NCBI GenBank assembly: GCA_028112705.1
Contig: JAOGYN010000001.1
Span: forward strand, 218,285-282,284
From: GCA-002712045 sp028112705
Lineage (GTDB): Bacteria; Pseudomonadota; Alphaproteobacteria; Rhodobacterales; Rhodobacteraceae
DNA: 64,000 nt
Direction: 5' to 3'
The notes below the pieces were generated by a model that searched no databases, was not told where the DNA came from, and saw nothing but the letters and a program-made list of their open reading frames with translations. Shown in pieces: positions 16,205 through 23,533 of this stretch (positions within the stretch are counted from its first letter, which is position 1; each line of letters starts with the position of its first letter). The translations under genes were made by a program, and so were the position numbers.

Positions 16205-17086
16205 TTATTTTGTTGCTTTTTCAGCTTCCTTAGCAACCGCCTCAGTTTCAGCTTCCTTAGCAACCGCCTCAGTTTCAGCTTCCTTAGCAACCACCTCAGT
16301 TTCAGCTTCCTTAGCAACCACCTCAGCTGGGATATCAGATGATAGAACTTCCTCTACCACTTCTTCCATCTCGCCTAGATCAACGCCAGCAGCACCTAAT
16401 TGAGCCGACATACCATCTAATGCTGAGCGTGCAGCTAAATCACAATAAAGTTGTATTGCTCTAGCAGCGTCATCATTTCCAGGGATCATATAGTCCACAC
16501 CTTCTGGAGCACAATTAGAGTCAACCACGGCAATCACAGGTATTCCTAATTTGTTAGCCTCTGTAATTGCTAAAGCTTCACGCTTCACATCAATAACAAA
16601 TAGTAAGGAAGGCACGCCACTCATTTCACGTATTCCGCCCAGAGATGCTTGCAATTTAGTTTGCTCACGCTCCATTCCTAAGCGCTCCTTTTTAGTCATA
16701 CCTTGAGCACCTTCTTCTAATTGCTCATCAATAGACTTTAACCGAGAAATAGAATTTGAAATAGTTTTCCAGTTTGTAAGTGTTCCACCTAACCAACGGT
16801 GGTTCATAAAGTACTGAGCTGAACGTTCTGCCGCATCTGCTATCGCTGCTGAAGCCTGACGCTTTGTACCAACAAATAAGATTGTACCACCTTTGGAAAC
16901 AGTTTGTTGAATAATATTCAAAGCTGCATCCAGCATTGGAACAGTTTGAGTTAAATCCATAATATGGATGCCATTTCTAGATCCATAAATAAACTGTTCC
17001 ATTCTTGGATTCCAGCGGTGAGTCTGGTGTCCAAAGTGCACACCAGCTTCTAAAAGTTGACGCAAAGTGAATTCTGGGATTGCCAT
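16205..17086 (-). CDS. rpsB: 30S ribosomal protein S2 with repetitive C-terminal tail
   Basis: A 293-residue S2 protein. The start MAIPEFTLRQLLEAGVHFGHQTHRWNPRM at ATG 17086 has AAGGA upstream, which I prefer over a longer ORF from 17131. Core motifs GTKRQA, HRWLGGTLTNWKTI and PGNDDAARAIQLY are intact. After about residue 240 comes an acidic tail with four near-identical nine-residue units (AKEAETEAV type) encoded by a 27-bp tandem repeat. Such tails vary among alphaproteobacterial S2 proteins, and this one probably changes length by slippage. The gene is preceded by a structured leader. Confidence 0.95.
   Translation of the reverse strand: MAIPEFTLRQLLEAGVHFGHQTHRWNPRMEQFIYGSRNGIHIMDLTQTVPMLDAALNIIQQTVSKGGTILFVGTKRQASAAIADAAERSAQYFMNHRWLGGTLTNWKTISNSISRLKSIDEQLEEGAQGMTKKERLGMEREQTKLQASLGGIREMSGVPSLLFVIDVKREALAITEANKLGIPVIAVVDSNCAPEGVDYMIPGNDDAARAIQLYCDLAARSALDGMSAQLGAAGVDLGEMEEVVEEVLSSDIPAEVVAKEAETEVVAKEAETEAVAKEAETEAVAKEAEKATK
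16221..16328. repeat. 27-bp tandem repeat in the 3' end of rpsB
   Basis: A 27-base unit (beginning TCAGCTTCCTTAGCAACC on the plus strand) is repeated four times with one or two substitutions and encodes nine-residue units rich in Ala, Glu and Lys at the S2 C-terminus. The reading frame is preserved whatever the copy number. Confidence 0.9.
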
Positions 17087-17100
17087 AATTTTTTCCTTAT

Positions 17101-17185
17101 CCGGTTTAACCTTGATGAGGCGAGAGAGCATATGCTCAACCGGCGGATTAAAAGGAATTTCTCTCCAAATAACCCAAGCCTCATC
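17101..17185 (-). promoter_or_regulatory. pseudoknot-capable leader of rpsB
   Basis: In the rpsB leader (minus strand) the 8-mer GATGAGGC (17185-17178) pairs with GCCTCATC (17121-17114), and GAGAGA (17165-17160) with TCTCTC (17127-17122), coaxial apart from a 12-base bulge. Inside the loop CCGGTT (17143-17138) is complementary to AACCGG (17106-17101), which lies outside the stem, giving an H-type pseudoknot. The second strand ends 14 bases before the ATG, next to the AAGGA binding site. Autoregulation by S2 is known for other bacterial rpsB leaders; here it is inferred. Confidence 0.6.
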
Positions 17186-17268
17186 TGTGAATTTATAATG
17201 CCCATTTACATAAGCTTAATTAATTTTGCAAGCTTGTATTTAAACAAAACAACGCTACAAAGCTCTCA

Positions 17269-18162
17269 ATGATAAAAAAACCAGATATTGTATGTATTGG
17301 CTCAGTTCTATGGGATATAATAGGTCGATCAACAGCAAAAATGAATTTAGCCGCAGATCGACCAGGAAAAATAATTCGAATTCCTGGTGGAGTTGCTTTA
17401 AACTTGGCAATGAGCTTACAAAAAAATGGATTCAATTCATTAATATTAAGTGTAATTGGGAGAGATCACGAGGGTGACCAATTAATAGAACAATTAAAGT
17501 TACGAAGAATAATTACAGATTATATATATAGAACCACTGATTTTCCAACTGATTCATACATGGCAATAGAGGGATCCAATGGATTAGTCGGAGCTATTGC
17601 AGACACACAAACTTTAGAAAAATGTGAAGAAAATATTCTTTCGCCGTTAAAAAATGGTAAATTGGCTGATGTTAAAAATCCTTGGCCTGGATTAATAGCT
17701 CTAGATGGTAATTTAACAAAAACACTTCTGAAACAAATAAATACAAATCCACTTTTTAAAAATGCTGACGTTAGAATTGCACCGGCCAGCCCCGGAAAAG
17801 CTTTAAGATTGAGGACATGTTTAAATGGAAACGTTGGTACAGTTTATGTAAATTTAGAGGAAGCAAATCTTATTTTAAATCAAAACCACAAAACTTCAAA
17901 ATTAGCTGCGCAAGCTTTAACAAATATTGGTGTCAGAAGAGCAGTAGTAACGGATGGGGAGCAGCCTGTTACTGTTTCAGAAAAAAATAACTTAATATCT
18001 TTAACACCACCAATTGTTAAGGTAACTCGAGTTACAGGTGCTGGAGATGTCTTTATGGCAAGCCACATTCAAGCTGAAATGGTTGGACAAAAAAATGAAA
18101 CCGCAATTAGATCCGCTCTAAATCAAACTGCAAAATATATTTCCACAAGTGAGATACTATGA
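17269..18162 (+). CDS. psuK: PfkB-family kinase, probable pseudouridine kinase
   Basis: A 297-residue ribokinase/PfkB-type sugar kinase. The N-terminal DIVCIGSVLWDIIGR and RPGKIIRIPGGVALNLAMSLQKNGF match the family's first signature, and the C-terminal VTRVTGAGDVFMASH holds the anion hole and catalytic Asp. The predicted reaction is phosphorylation of pseudouridine to its 5'-phosphate. The specificity call rests on overlap by four bases with psuG. The gene is divergent from rpsB. Confidence 0.82.
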   Translation: MIKKPDIVCIGSVLWDIIGRSTAKMNLAADRPGKIIRIPGGVALNLAMSLQKNGFNSLILSVIGRDHEGDQLIEQLKLRRIITDYIYRTTDFPTDSYMAIEGSNGLVGAIADTQTLEKCEENILSPLKNGKLADVKNPWPGLIALDGNLTKTLLKQINTNPLFKNADVRIAPASPGKALRLRTCLNGNVGTVYVNLEEANLILNQNHKTSKLAAQALTNIGVRRAVVTDGEQPVTVSEKNNLISLTPPIVKVTRVTGAGDVFMASHIQAEMVGQKNETAIRSALNQTAKYISTSEIL

Positions 18163-19067
18163 CTATAAAAATCAATTATTCAAAAGAAATCTTATTTGCA
18201 AAAAAAAATAAATTACCAATTGTTGCCTTAGAGAGCACGATCATAACTCATGGGATGCCCTATCCAGTGAATTTGGAAACTGCATTAGCGGTAGAAAACG
18301 TAATAAGAGAGAATAAGGCCGTACCAGCCACAATTTCTATTTTAGAGGGCGACATACAAATCGGGCATACGTCAAAGCAACTAGAAAATTTATCTCAAAA
18401 ACAAAATGTTAGAAAGTTAAGCAGAGCAGACTTACCCATCAGCATAGCCAACGGCTCCACTGGCTCGACAACAGTAGCAGCTACGATGATCTGCTCCAAG
18501 TTAGCCAATATAGACGTATTTGCTACTGGTGGGATTGGTGGTGTTCACTTGGACGTACTGGAAACATTTGATGTGTCAGCTGACCTTAACGAGTTTTCAA
18601 AGACAAATGTTGCAGTAGTTGCTGCTGGTCCAAAAGCCATACTAGATATTCCAAAAACCATAGAATTCTTAGAAACATTAGGCGTGCCCATTTTGTCATT
18701 CCAAAGTGATGAAATTCCTGCTTTCTGGTCTAGAGCCTCGGGCTGCAAAGCATCTATTAAAATGAACAAGATAATTGACATAGCTAATTTTATAAAAGTA
18801 CGTAATCAACTGGGATTGGAGGGCGGTTGTTTAATAACAAATCCAGTTCCAATCGAATATGAAATTCCTAATAATATAATCACACCTATTATAAATCAAG
18901 CAATCAAAGATGGGCAAAATAAAGGCATAGCAGGAAAAGAATTAACTCCTTTCCTTCTGAACCGAATTTTTGAGTTAACAGATGGTAAATCTTTAAAAAC
19001 AAATATAGCCTTAATCAAAAACAATGCCAAAGTTGCTGCAAAATTATCTAAACTTTTGATTAAATAG
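18159..19067 (+). CDS. psuG: pseudouridine-5'-phosphate glycosidase
   Basis: A 302-residue PsuG: cleaves pseudouridine 5'-phosphate to uracil and ribose 5-phosphate. Conserved stretches are VALESTIITHGMPYP at the N-terminus, AVPATISILEGDIQIG, the ATGGIGGVHL loop, VVAAGPKAILDIPKTIEFLET and SGCKASIKMN. Length matches the family. The ATG overlaps the psuK stop (ATGA), which indicates translational coupling. The pair would salvage pseudouridine released from RNA turnover. Confidence 0.92.
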   Translation: MTIKINYSKEILFAKKNKLPIVALESTIITHGMPYPVNLETALAVENVIRENKAVPATISILEGDIQIGHTSKQLENLSQKQNVRKLSRADLPISIANGSTGSTTVAATMICSKLANIDVFATGGIGGVHLDVLETFDVSADLNEFSKTNVAVVAAGPKAILDIPKTIEFLETLGVPILSFQSDEIPAFWSRASGCKASIKMNKIIDIANFIKVRNQLGLEGGCLITNPVPIEYEIPNNIITPIINQAIKDGQNKGIAGKELTPFLLNRIFELTDGKSLKTNIALIKNNAKVAAKLSKLLIK

Positions 19068-19136
19068 ACGAATATCCATATTGTACTTTTATAATTTAAA
19101 ATAGTTAATTACAAAGGTCGCAGAGAAGGCTTAAAT

Positions 19137-19829
19137 ATGTCAAAAGAAGAGAAGGTATTTACCCAGACCAGAAGGGGGAATTTTACCTCCAAACTAAGAA
19201 ACAATTTCTTAACAGGATTAGCGGTAATCATTCCTGTATTTATAACAACCTATTTAATTTGGTCGACAATTGGCTTAGTTGACGGTTGGGTTCTACCCTT
19301 AATTCCTGAAAAGTATACTATAGATAAATTTATAGGGATTGATGTCAAGGGAATTGGCGTGGTCATTTTTCTCCTATTCACAGTTATAATTGGCTCTTTA
19401 ACAAAGGGGTACTTTGGCCGAACTATTCTCAAATCTGCTGAAAGTTTAGTTGATAGAATGCCAGTTGTAAGATCTATTTACAATGGCATTAAACAGATAG
19501 CTGAAACAATTTTCAATCAATCAAACAATTCATTCGAGAAAGCCTGTCTTGTTGAATACCCCAGAAAAGGAATTTGGGCAGTTGCCTTTGTATCAACAAA
19601 AACAAAGGGGGAAGTGAATAGAAAATTGGGAGAAAATAAAGATCTTTATAGTATTTTTTTACCAACCACACCAAACCCGACTTCTGGTTTTTTGCTATTT
19701 TTACCAGAAAAGGATATTGTTTTCTTGGATATGTCTGTAGAAGACGCAGCAAAATTAGTAATTTCAGCTGGATTGGTTACACCAAAAAATATTTTGAGCA
19801 CACCAAAAACTAAAAATATTAAAAAATAA
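19137..19829 (+). CDS. DUF502 membrane protein
   Basis: A 230-residue member of the DUF502 family. Two transmembrane helices (about 24-48 and 66-92) flank a short loop, followed by the conserved soluble part with LVDRMPVVRSIYNGIKQIAETI and LPTTPNPTSGFLLFLPEKDIVFLDMSVEDAAKLVISAG. The latter block is the family hallmark. Function is not established. It probably starts a new transcript 70 bases after psuG and is followed after 5 bases by the LysE-type gene. Confidence 0.88.
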   Translation: MSKEEKVFTQTRRGNFTSKLRNNFLTGLAVIIPVFITTYLIWSTIGLVDGWVLPLIPEKYTIDKFIGIDVKGIGVVIFLLFTVIIGSLTKGYFGRTILKSAESLVDRMPVVRSIYNGIKQIAETIFNQSNNSFEKACLVEYPRKGIWAVAFVSTKTKGEVNRKLGENKDLYSIFLPTTPNPTSGFLLFLPEKDIVFLDMSVEDAAKLVISAGLVTPKNILSTPKTKNIKK

Positions 19830-19834
19830 GAACC

Positions 19835-20452
19835 ATGATTAGTATTTTTCTATCAGGTCTACTTACTGGGCTTTCTTTAATTATAGCGATAGGCTCACAA
19901 AATACATTTGTATTTAGACAAGGCTTACTGAAACAACACGTTTTAAGCCTATGCCTGTTCTGTTCCTTATCTGATGCCCTATTGATTTTTTTTGGCGTTT
20001 TTGGTATTGGTATTTTGATGAATAACTTTCCTAAACTACCGATTTATTTAACTATTTTAGGGAGTATATTTCTTACAGTTTATGGATTTTCTAGTTTTTT
20101 AGCTGCGTACAAAAATAAATATAAAGTTTTAAATTCAAGCAACGCAGGTAATCTAAAAAAGGTTCTATATATTGGAGCTGCCTTAACATGGTTAAACCCA
20201 CATGTTTATTTAGATACTTTTGGTTTAATTGGTACTATTTCAATTCAATATAATAATTTTAATGACAAATTATATTTTGCTCTTGGCGCCACCACAGCTT
20301 CTTTTTTGTTCTTTTTTTTATTAGGTTATTGCGCACAGGCCTTGTTACCTTTTTTTACGTCTAATAAAGCTTGGCAAGTTTTAGATATTCTTATTGGCCT
20401 TGTAATGCTTTTAATCGCCATAAGTTTAATCAGATCTTTCTTACTTTTCTGA
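19835..20452 (+). CDS. LysE/ArgO-type amino acid exporter
   Basis: A 205-residue integral membrane protein with about six hydrophobic helices. The N-terminal GLLTGLSLIIAIGSQNTFVFRQGLLKQHV and the WLNPHVYLDTFGLIG segment are diagnostic for the ArgO branch of LysE, which exports basic amino acids. It follows the DUF502 gene almost directly. Its last 12 bases overlap the convergent binding-protein gene. Confidence 0.88.
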   Translation: MISIFLSGLLTGLSLIIAIGSQNTFVFRQGLLKQHVLSLCLFCSLSDALLIFFGVFGIGILMNNFPKLPIYLTILGSIFLTVYGFSSFLAAYKNKYKVLNSSNAGNLKKVLYIGAALTWLNPHVYLDTFGLIGTISIQYNNFNDKLYFALGATTASFLFFFLLGYCAQALLPFFTSNKAWQVLDILIGLVMLLIAISLIRSFLLF

Positions 20453-22258
20453 CCACCAAACATCAGGCAAAAATCCAGTCCAATCGCCATAAATAGGTAA
20501 TTCGTCCGGAAACTTTAAACTTGATTGATGTGCAAGCCGCGAAACAGGATTATACCATATAGGTATTACAAATCGCCCAGCTGTTAATAAACGATCTAAA
20601 GCTCTTGTGGAAGAAATGAAATCTTCATAACTAGTAGAGCTTAAAAGGTTATTAATCATTTGATCCACAGCCACCGATGAAACACCCATATAATTTCGGG
20701 TACCCTCTTTTTCATAACCATCTGACCCCCAATAAAGCTTTTGCTCATTACCTGGAGATAAAGATAAATATCTTCTATAATAAGTCATATCAAAATCGTA
20801 CTTTCGCGTTCTTGTTTTATATTGCGCATTATCAATAATAGAACTTTTTGGATTTATTCCTAAAGTCCTCAAACTATCCATAAAAATATTTATTATTGCT
20901 TCATTTGAGCCCGAACCACTTTCCAATAATATTTCGAATTGAAATTTCTCCCCATTTATATTTTGAAGAGTTCCATCAATCAAATTCCAACCCGCTTCCT
21001 TAAGCTGAGATCTAGCCAATCTTATATTTTTTCGATTACGCATATCACCATTTGAAACTGGCAATTGATAACCTTCCAATGCGCCAGGCGGTAAATCATC
21101 CTTAAAAGGCACTAAGAATTCTAAAACGCGACCAGTTGCATTGCCATTTAGCATTCCCAAACTAGAATTAGAGAAATATGATGTTATTCGAGGTTGCTTA
21201 GTGGAATTAATTGTCTGATTAATAAATTCATAATTAAATGCATGGATAAGGGCGTCCCTTACTCTCCAGTCTTTAAATATATCCTTTCGGGTATTCATGA
21301 CAAACCCCCTAATACCAGTGGGTCTTTGATGAGGAATTTCTGATTTTATTATTTCTCCATTTTTAATCCGTGGAAAATTATATAAATTTGTCCACCTGGA
21401 CACATTGTTCTCTCTGAAGATGTCAATTTCCCCAGCCTTAAATGCTTCAAATACTCCTGAACCGTCAGCAAAATACTCATATTTTATTGACTTGAAATTA
21501 TGTTTTCCATTATTAAATGCTAAGTGTTCACCCCAATAGTTGGGATTTCTTACAAAACTAATGAAGCGATTTGGTTCAAAAGAACCAACTAAGTAAGGTC
21601 CACTTCCAGTTATAACATCAAGTGAACTATCCTCAAAGGATCTACCTTCCCAATCATCCTTTTTTAAAATTGGGCGCAATCCCAATATTAATGGCAATTC
21701 AAGATCCATAGTATTAAATTCAAATCTTATCTTTAGAGGACCAGTCACCTTCACAGTTTCAATATTTTCCCAACTATTTAGATATCTTGGATGCCCAATA
21801 GTTCCTAAAGTTGAAAACGACCATATGACGTCTTCAACAGTAACAGGCGATCCATCAGAAAACTTAGCTTCCTTTCTCAATTTAAATTCCACCCACGTAC
21901 GATTCGGACCAACTTCAATAGTTTCAGCCAAAAGACCATATAATGAAAATGGCTCATTCCAATTTCGACCCATTAAACTTTCCACCACATGGGTTCTTAC
22001 CCCCCAAGGAGCCCTCCCCTTTCTTATATAAGGGTTCATTGAATCAAATCCGCCACGTTCACCAAATACCAGCGCGCCTCCAGGTTTTGCATTTGTGTTA
22101 GAATAAGGAAGAGACACAAAATCGTGTGGTAACCGAGGTGCACCATACATAGCTATGCCATGTGATGGATTAGCTGAGACCATTATAGATAAAAATAAAT
22201 TTTGAAAAATTATGAAAATAGTAAGAATTAAAACTGGTTTAACTTTAATTTTTTCCAT
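20441..22258 (-). CDS. YejA-like ABC transporter substrate-binding protein (family 5)
   Basis: A 605-residue periplasmic solute-binding protein of the SBP_bac_5 family. A signal peptide spans about 1-34 (basic start, long hydrophobic core, cleavage near VSA-NPS). The mature start HGIAMYGAPRLPHDF and GGALVFGERGGFDSMNPYIRKG is the YejA-type pattern associated with peptide/microcin C-type uptake. Domain II shows LRKEAKFSDGSPVTVEDV. The matching permease and ATPase genes are not adjacent, so it is an orphan here. The ATG at 22258 has GAGGTGGGG upstream. Its 3' end overlaps the LysE gene by 12 bases. Confidence 0.85.
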   Translation of the reverse strand: MEKIKVKPVLILTIFIIFQNLFLSIMVSANPSHGIAMYGAPRLPHDFVSLPYSNTNAKPGGALVFGERGGFDSMNPYIRKGRAPWGVRTHVVESLMGRNWNEPFSLYGLLAETIEVGPNRTWVEFKLRKEAKFSDGSPVTVEDVIWSFSTLGTIGHPRYLNSWENIETVKVTGPLKIRFEFNTMDLELPLILGLRPILKKDDWEGRSFEDSSLDVITGSGPYLVGSFEPNRFISFVRNPNYWGEHLAFNNGKHNFKSIKYEYFADGSGVFEAFKAGEIDIFRENNVSRWTNLYNFPRIKNGEIIKSEIPHQRPTGIRGFVMNTRKDIFKDWRVRDALIHAFNYEFINQTINSTKQPRITSYFSNSSLGMLNGNATGRVLEFLVPFKDDLPPGALEGYQLPVSNGDMRNRKNIRLARSQLKEAGWNLIDGTLQNINGEKFQFEILLESGSGSNEAIINIFMDSLRTLGINPKSSIIDNAQYKTRTRKYDFDMTYYRRYLSLSPGNEQKLYWGSDGYEKEGTRNYMGVSSVAVDQMINNLLSSTSYEDFISSTRALDRLLTAGRFVIPIWYNPVSRLAHQSSLKFPDELPIYGDWTGFLPDVWWSEK

Positions 22259-22329
22259 TACTACCCCACCTCTATGTAACAACTTATCTCTCTATTGCAC
22301 TGAGATTCAAACATTTTTTTATTTTTCGC

Positions 22330-22358
22330 TTGGACTATTAAAAATAATATATTATAAC
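22330..22358 (+). promoter_or_regulatory. strong predicted sigma-70 promoter of the small RNA
   Basis: TTGGAC (22330-22335), a 17-base A/T-rich spacer and TATAAC (22353-22358). Each hexamer matches consensus at five of six positions and the spacing is optimal. Transcription would start near 22364. Confidence 0.65.
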
Positions 22359-22363
22359 CTCAA

Positions 22364-22441
22364 TACTGCTCGATAGGTTTCTAGCCTGTATGAAACCTGC
22401 CTCAATAACTTTACGCCCTCATTACGAGGGCGTTTTTTTTA
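22364..22441 (+). ncRNA. candidate trans-acting small RNA, about 75 nt
   Basis: A self-contained transcription unit in the gap between the divergent binding-protein and DsbA-like genes. Downstream of the promoter are the hairpin AGGTTTC-TAGCCTGTAT-GAAACCT (22375-22381 with 22392-22398, seven pairs, ten-base loop), a single-stranded linker, and a perfect eight-pair terminator ending in T8. The octamer CCTCAATA occurs twice, once at the 5' end beside the promoter and once after hairpin 1, so two copies of CTCAATA would be unpaired. No ORF fits. The architecture (short 5' end, stem-loop, linker, terminator) is that of Hfq-type sRNAs; I recognise no known family. Confidence 0.6.
22413..22441 (+). 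terminator. Rho-independent terminator of the small RNA
   Basis: ACGCCCTC-ATTAC-GAGGGCGT, a perfect eight-pair stem with a five-base loop, followed by eight T on the plus strand. No annotated gene lies upstream on this strand for two kilobases, which is why an RNA gene is inferred. Confidence 0.9.
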
Positions 22442-22553
22442 TTTCTTATCATATTAATACGATAAAAATCATTCTTTCATCTGAAAACTTTGCAAAAATA
22501 TATCAACTTTGCTATTAGAACAATACTTAATTTTAATTGTTTGAAAGCTAACT

Positions 22554-23189
22554 GTGACAAAGATTGACATTCTATCAGATCCAATTTGCCCGTGGTGCTT
22601 GATTGGCAAAACCTTTTTAGATCGAGCCTTAAAAGCAAGACCAAACCATAATTTCAAATTAGAGTGGCATCCTTATATGCTTAACCCAACAATGCAATTA
22701 AGTGGAATGAACCGTAAGGATTACTTAATTACTAAGTTTGGATCAAAAGAAAATGCTGAAAAAGTCTATTCAAATATAAAAAAAACTGCACTTGATCATA
22801 AAATTCAGATAAACTTTAATGACATTAAGAGAACCCCAAATACTTTAAACGCACACAGATTAATACATTGGGCAGGCTTAGAACAAAAACAAAATTCCGC
22901 AGTAGATTTACTATTTTCCGAATATTTTGTGAATGGAAACGATATTAGCAATGAAAATATTTTAATAAACATAGCTAATAAAATAGAAATGAATAAAGAG
23001 AATATTGTACAATCTATAAACTCTGATGAAGATTTAAAAAATATCAATGACCGAATCCAAAATGCAGGTAAAAAGGGTGTTAATGGAGTTCCTTGTTTTA
23101 TTATCGACAATCAATATGTCCTTCAAGGAGCCCAATCAACCGAATTTTGGATACAAGTGATAGACGAAACTTCAGACAAAAATGCTTAA
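22554..23189 (+). CDS. DsbA/FrnE-family thioredoxin-fold oxidoreductase
   Basis: A 211-residue cytoplasmic protein (no signal peptide) of the 2-hydroxychromene-2-carboxylate isomerase/DsbA superfamily. The active site is DPICPWC (Cys12, Cys15) at the first strand, and the cis-Pro loop is GVNGVPCFII near 178. The middle is the helical insertion with LNAHRLIHWA. FrnE-like proteins act in disulfide exchange or stress tolerance. The start is GTG at 22554, which gives the canonical N-terminus (MTKIDILSDP). Confidence 0.85.
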   Translation: MTKIDILSDPICPWCLIGKTFLDRALKARPNHNFKLEWHPYMLNPTMQLSGMNRKDYLITKFGSKENAEKVYSNIKKTALDHKIQINFNDIKRTPNTLNAHRLIHWAGLEQKQNSAVDLLFSEYFVNGNDISNENILINIANKIEMNKENIVQSINSDEDLKNINDRIQNAGKKGVNGVPCFIIDNQYVLQGAQSTEFWIQVIDETSDKNA

Positions 23190-23196
23190 TAAAACC

Positions 23197-23451
23197 TTAT
23201 CTTAACGTATCAGAAATTATCTTAACTATAATTTCAAAATGTTTTGGTGGTTTTATAGCTCCCGAAAACCATAAGTATAAATCTTGATCGTTTTCCAATA
23301 GTAAAGATTCATAGTCATTTAAGTTTTTTTCACTCAAATTATTAATATGATTTTTTACAAAACCACCCAATATCAGATCGTTTTCTTTCATACCTCTTCG
23401 GTTTGATTGCATAATTAAGCGTTTTATTTTTTTCCAATTTTCCTCACTCAT
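23197..23451 (-). CDS. sdhE: SdhE/YgfY-type flavinylation factor
   Basis: An 84-residue member of the FAD assembly factor family (SdhE, formerly DUF339) that promotes covalent flavinylation of succinate dehydrogenase SdhA. The hallmark RRGMKENDLILGGF at about 18-31 is present (RRG-x-x-E-x-D), followed by the YESLLLENDQDLYLWFSG helical block. The sdh operon is not nearby. It is convergent with the DsbA-like gene, seven bases from its stop. Confidence 0.85.
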   Translation of the reverse strand: MSEENWKKIKRLIMQSNRRGMKENDLILGGFVKNHINNLSEKNLNDYESLLLENDQDLYLWFSGAIKPPKHFEIIVKIISDTLR

Positions 23452-23533
23452 AATTTAATCCTTAGATCTTGAAGTAATAATCTCTACACAATAGACAAGT
23501 AATACTATTATCAGCCAAATAAAGGAAGAATTT

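Noticed and set aside
17087..17131. Longer rpsB start with extra 15 N-terminal residues
   Set aside because: The added residues fall in the structured leader; the ATG at 17086 has a ribosome binding site and gives the standard S2 N-terminus.
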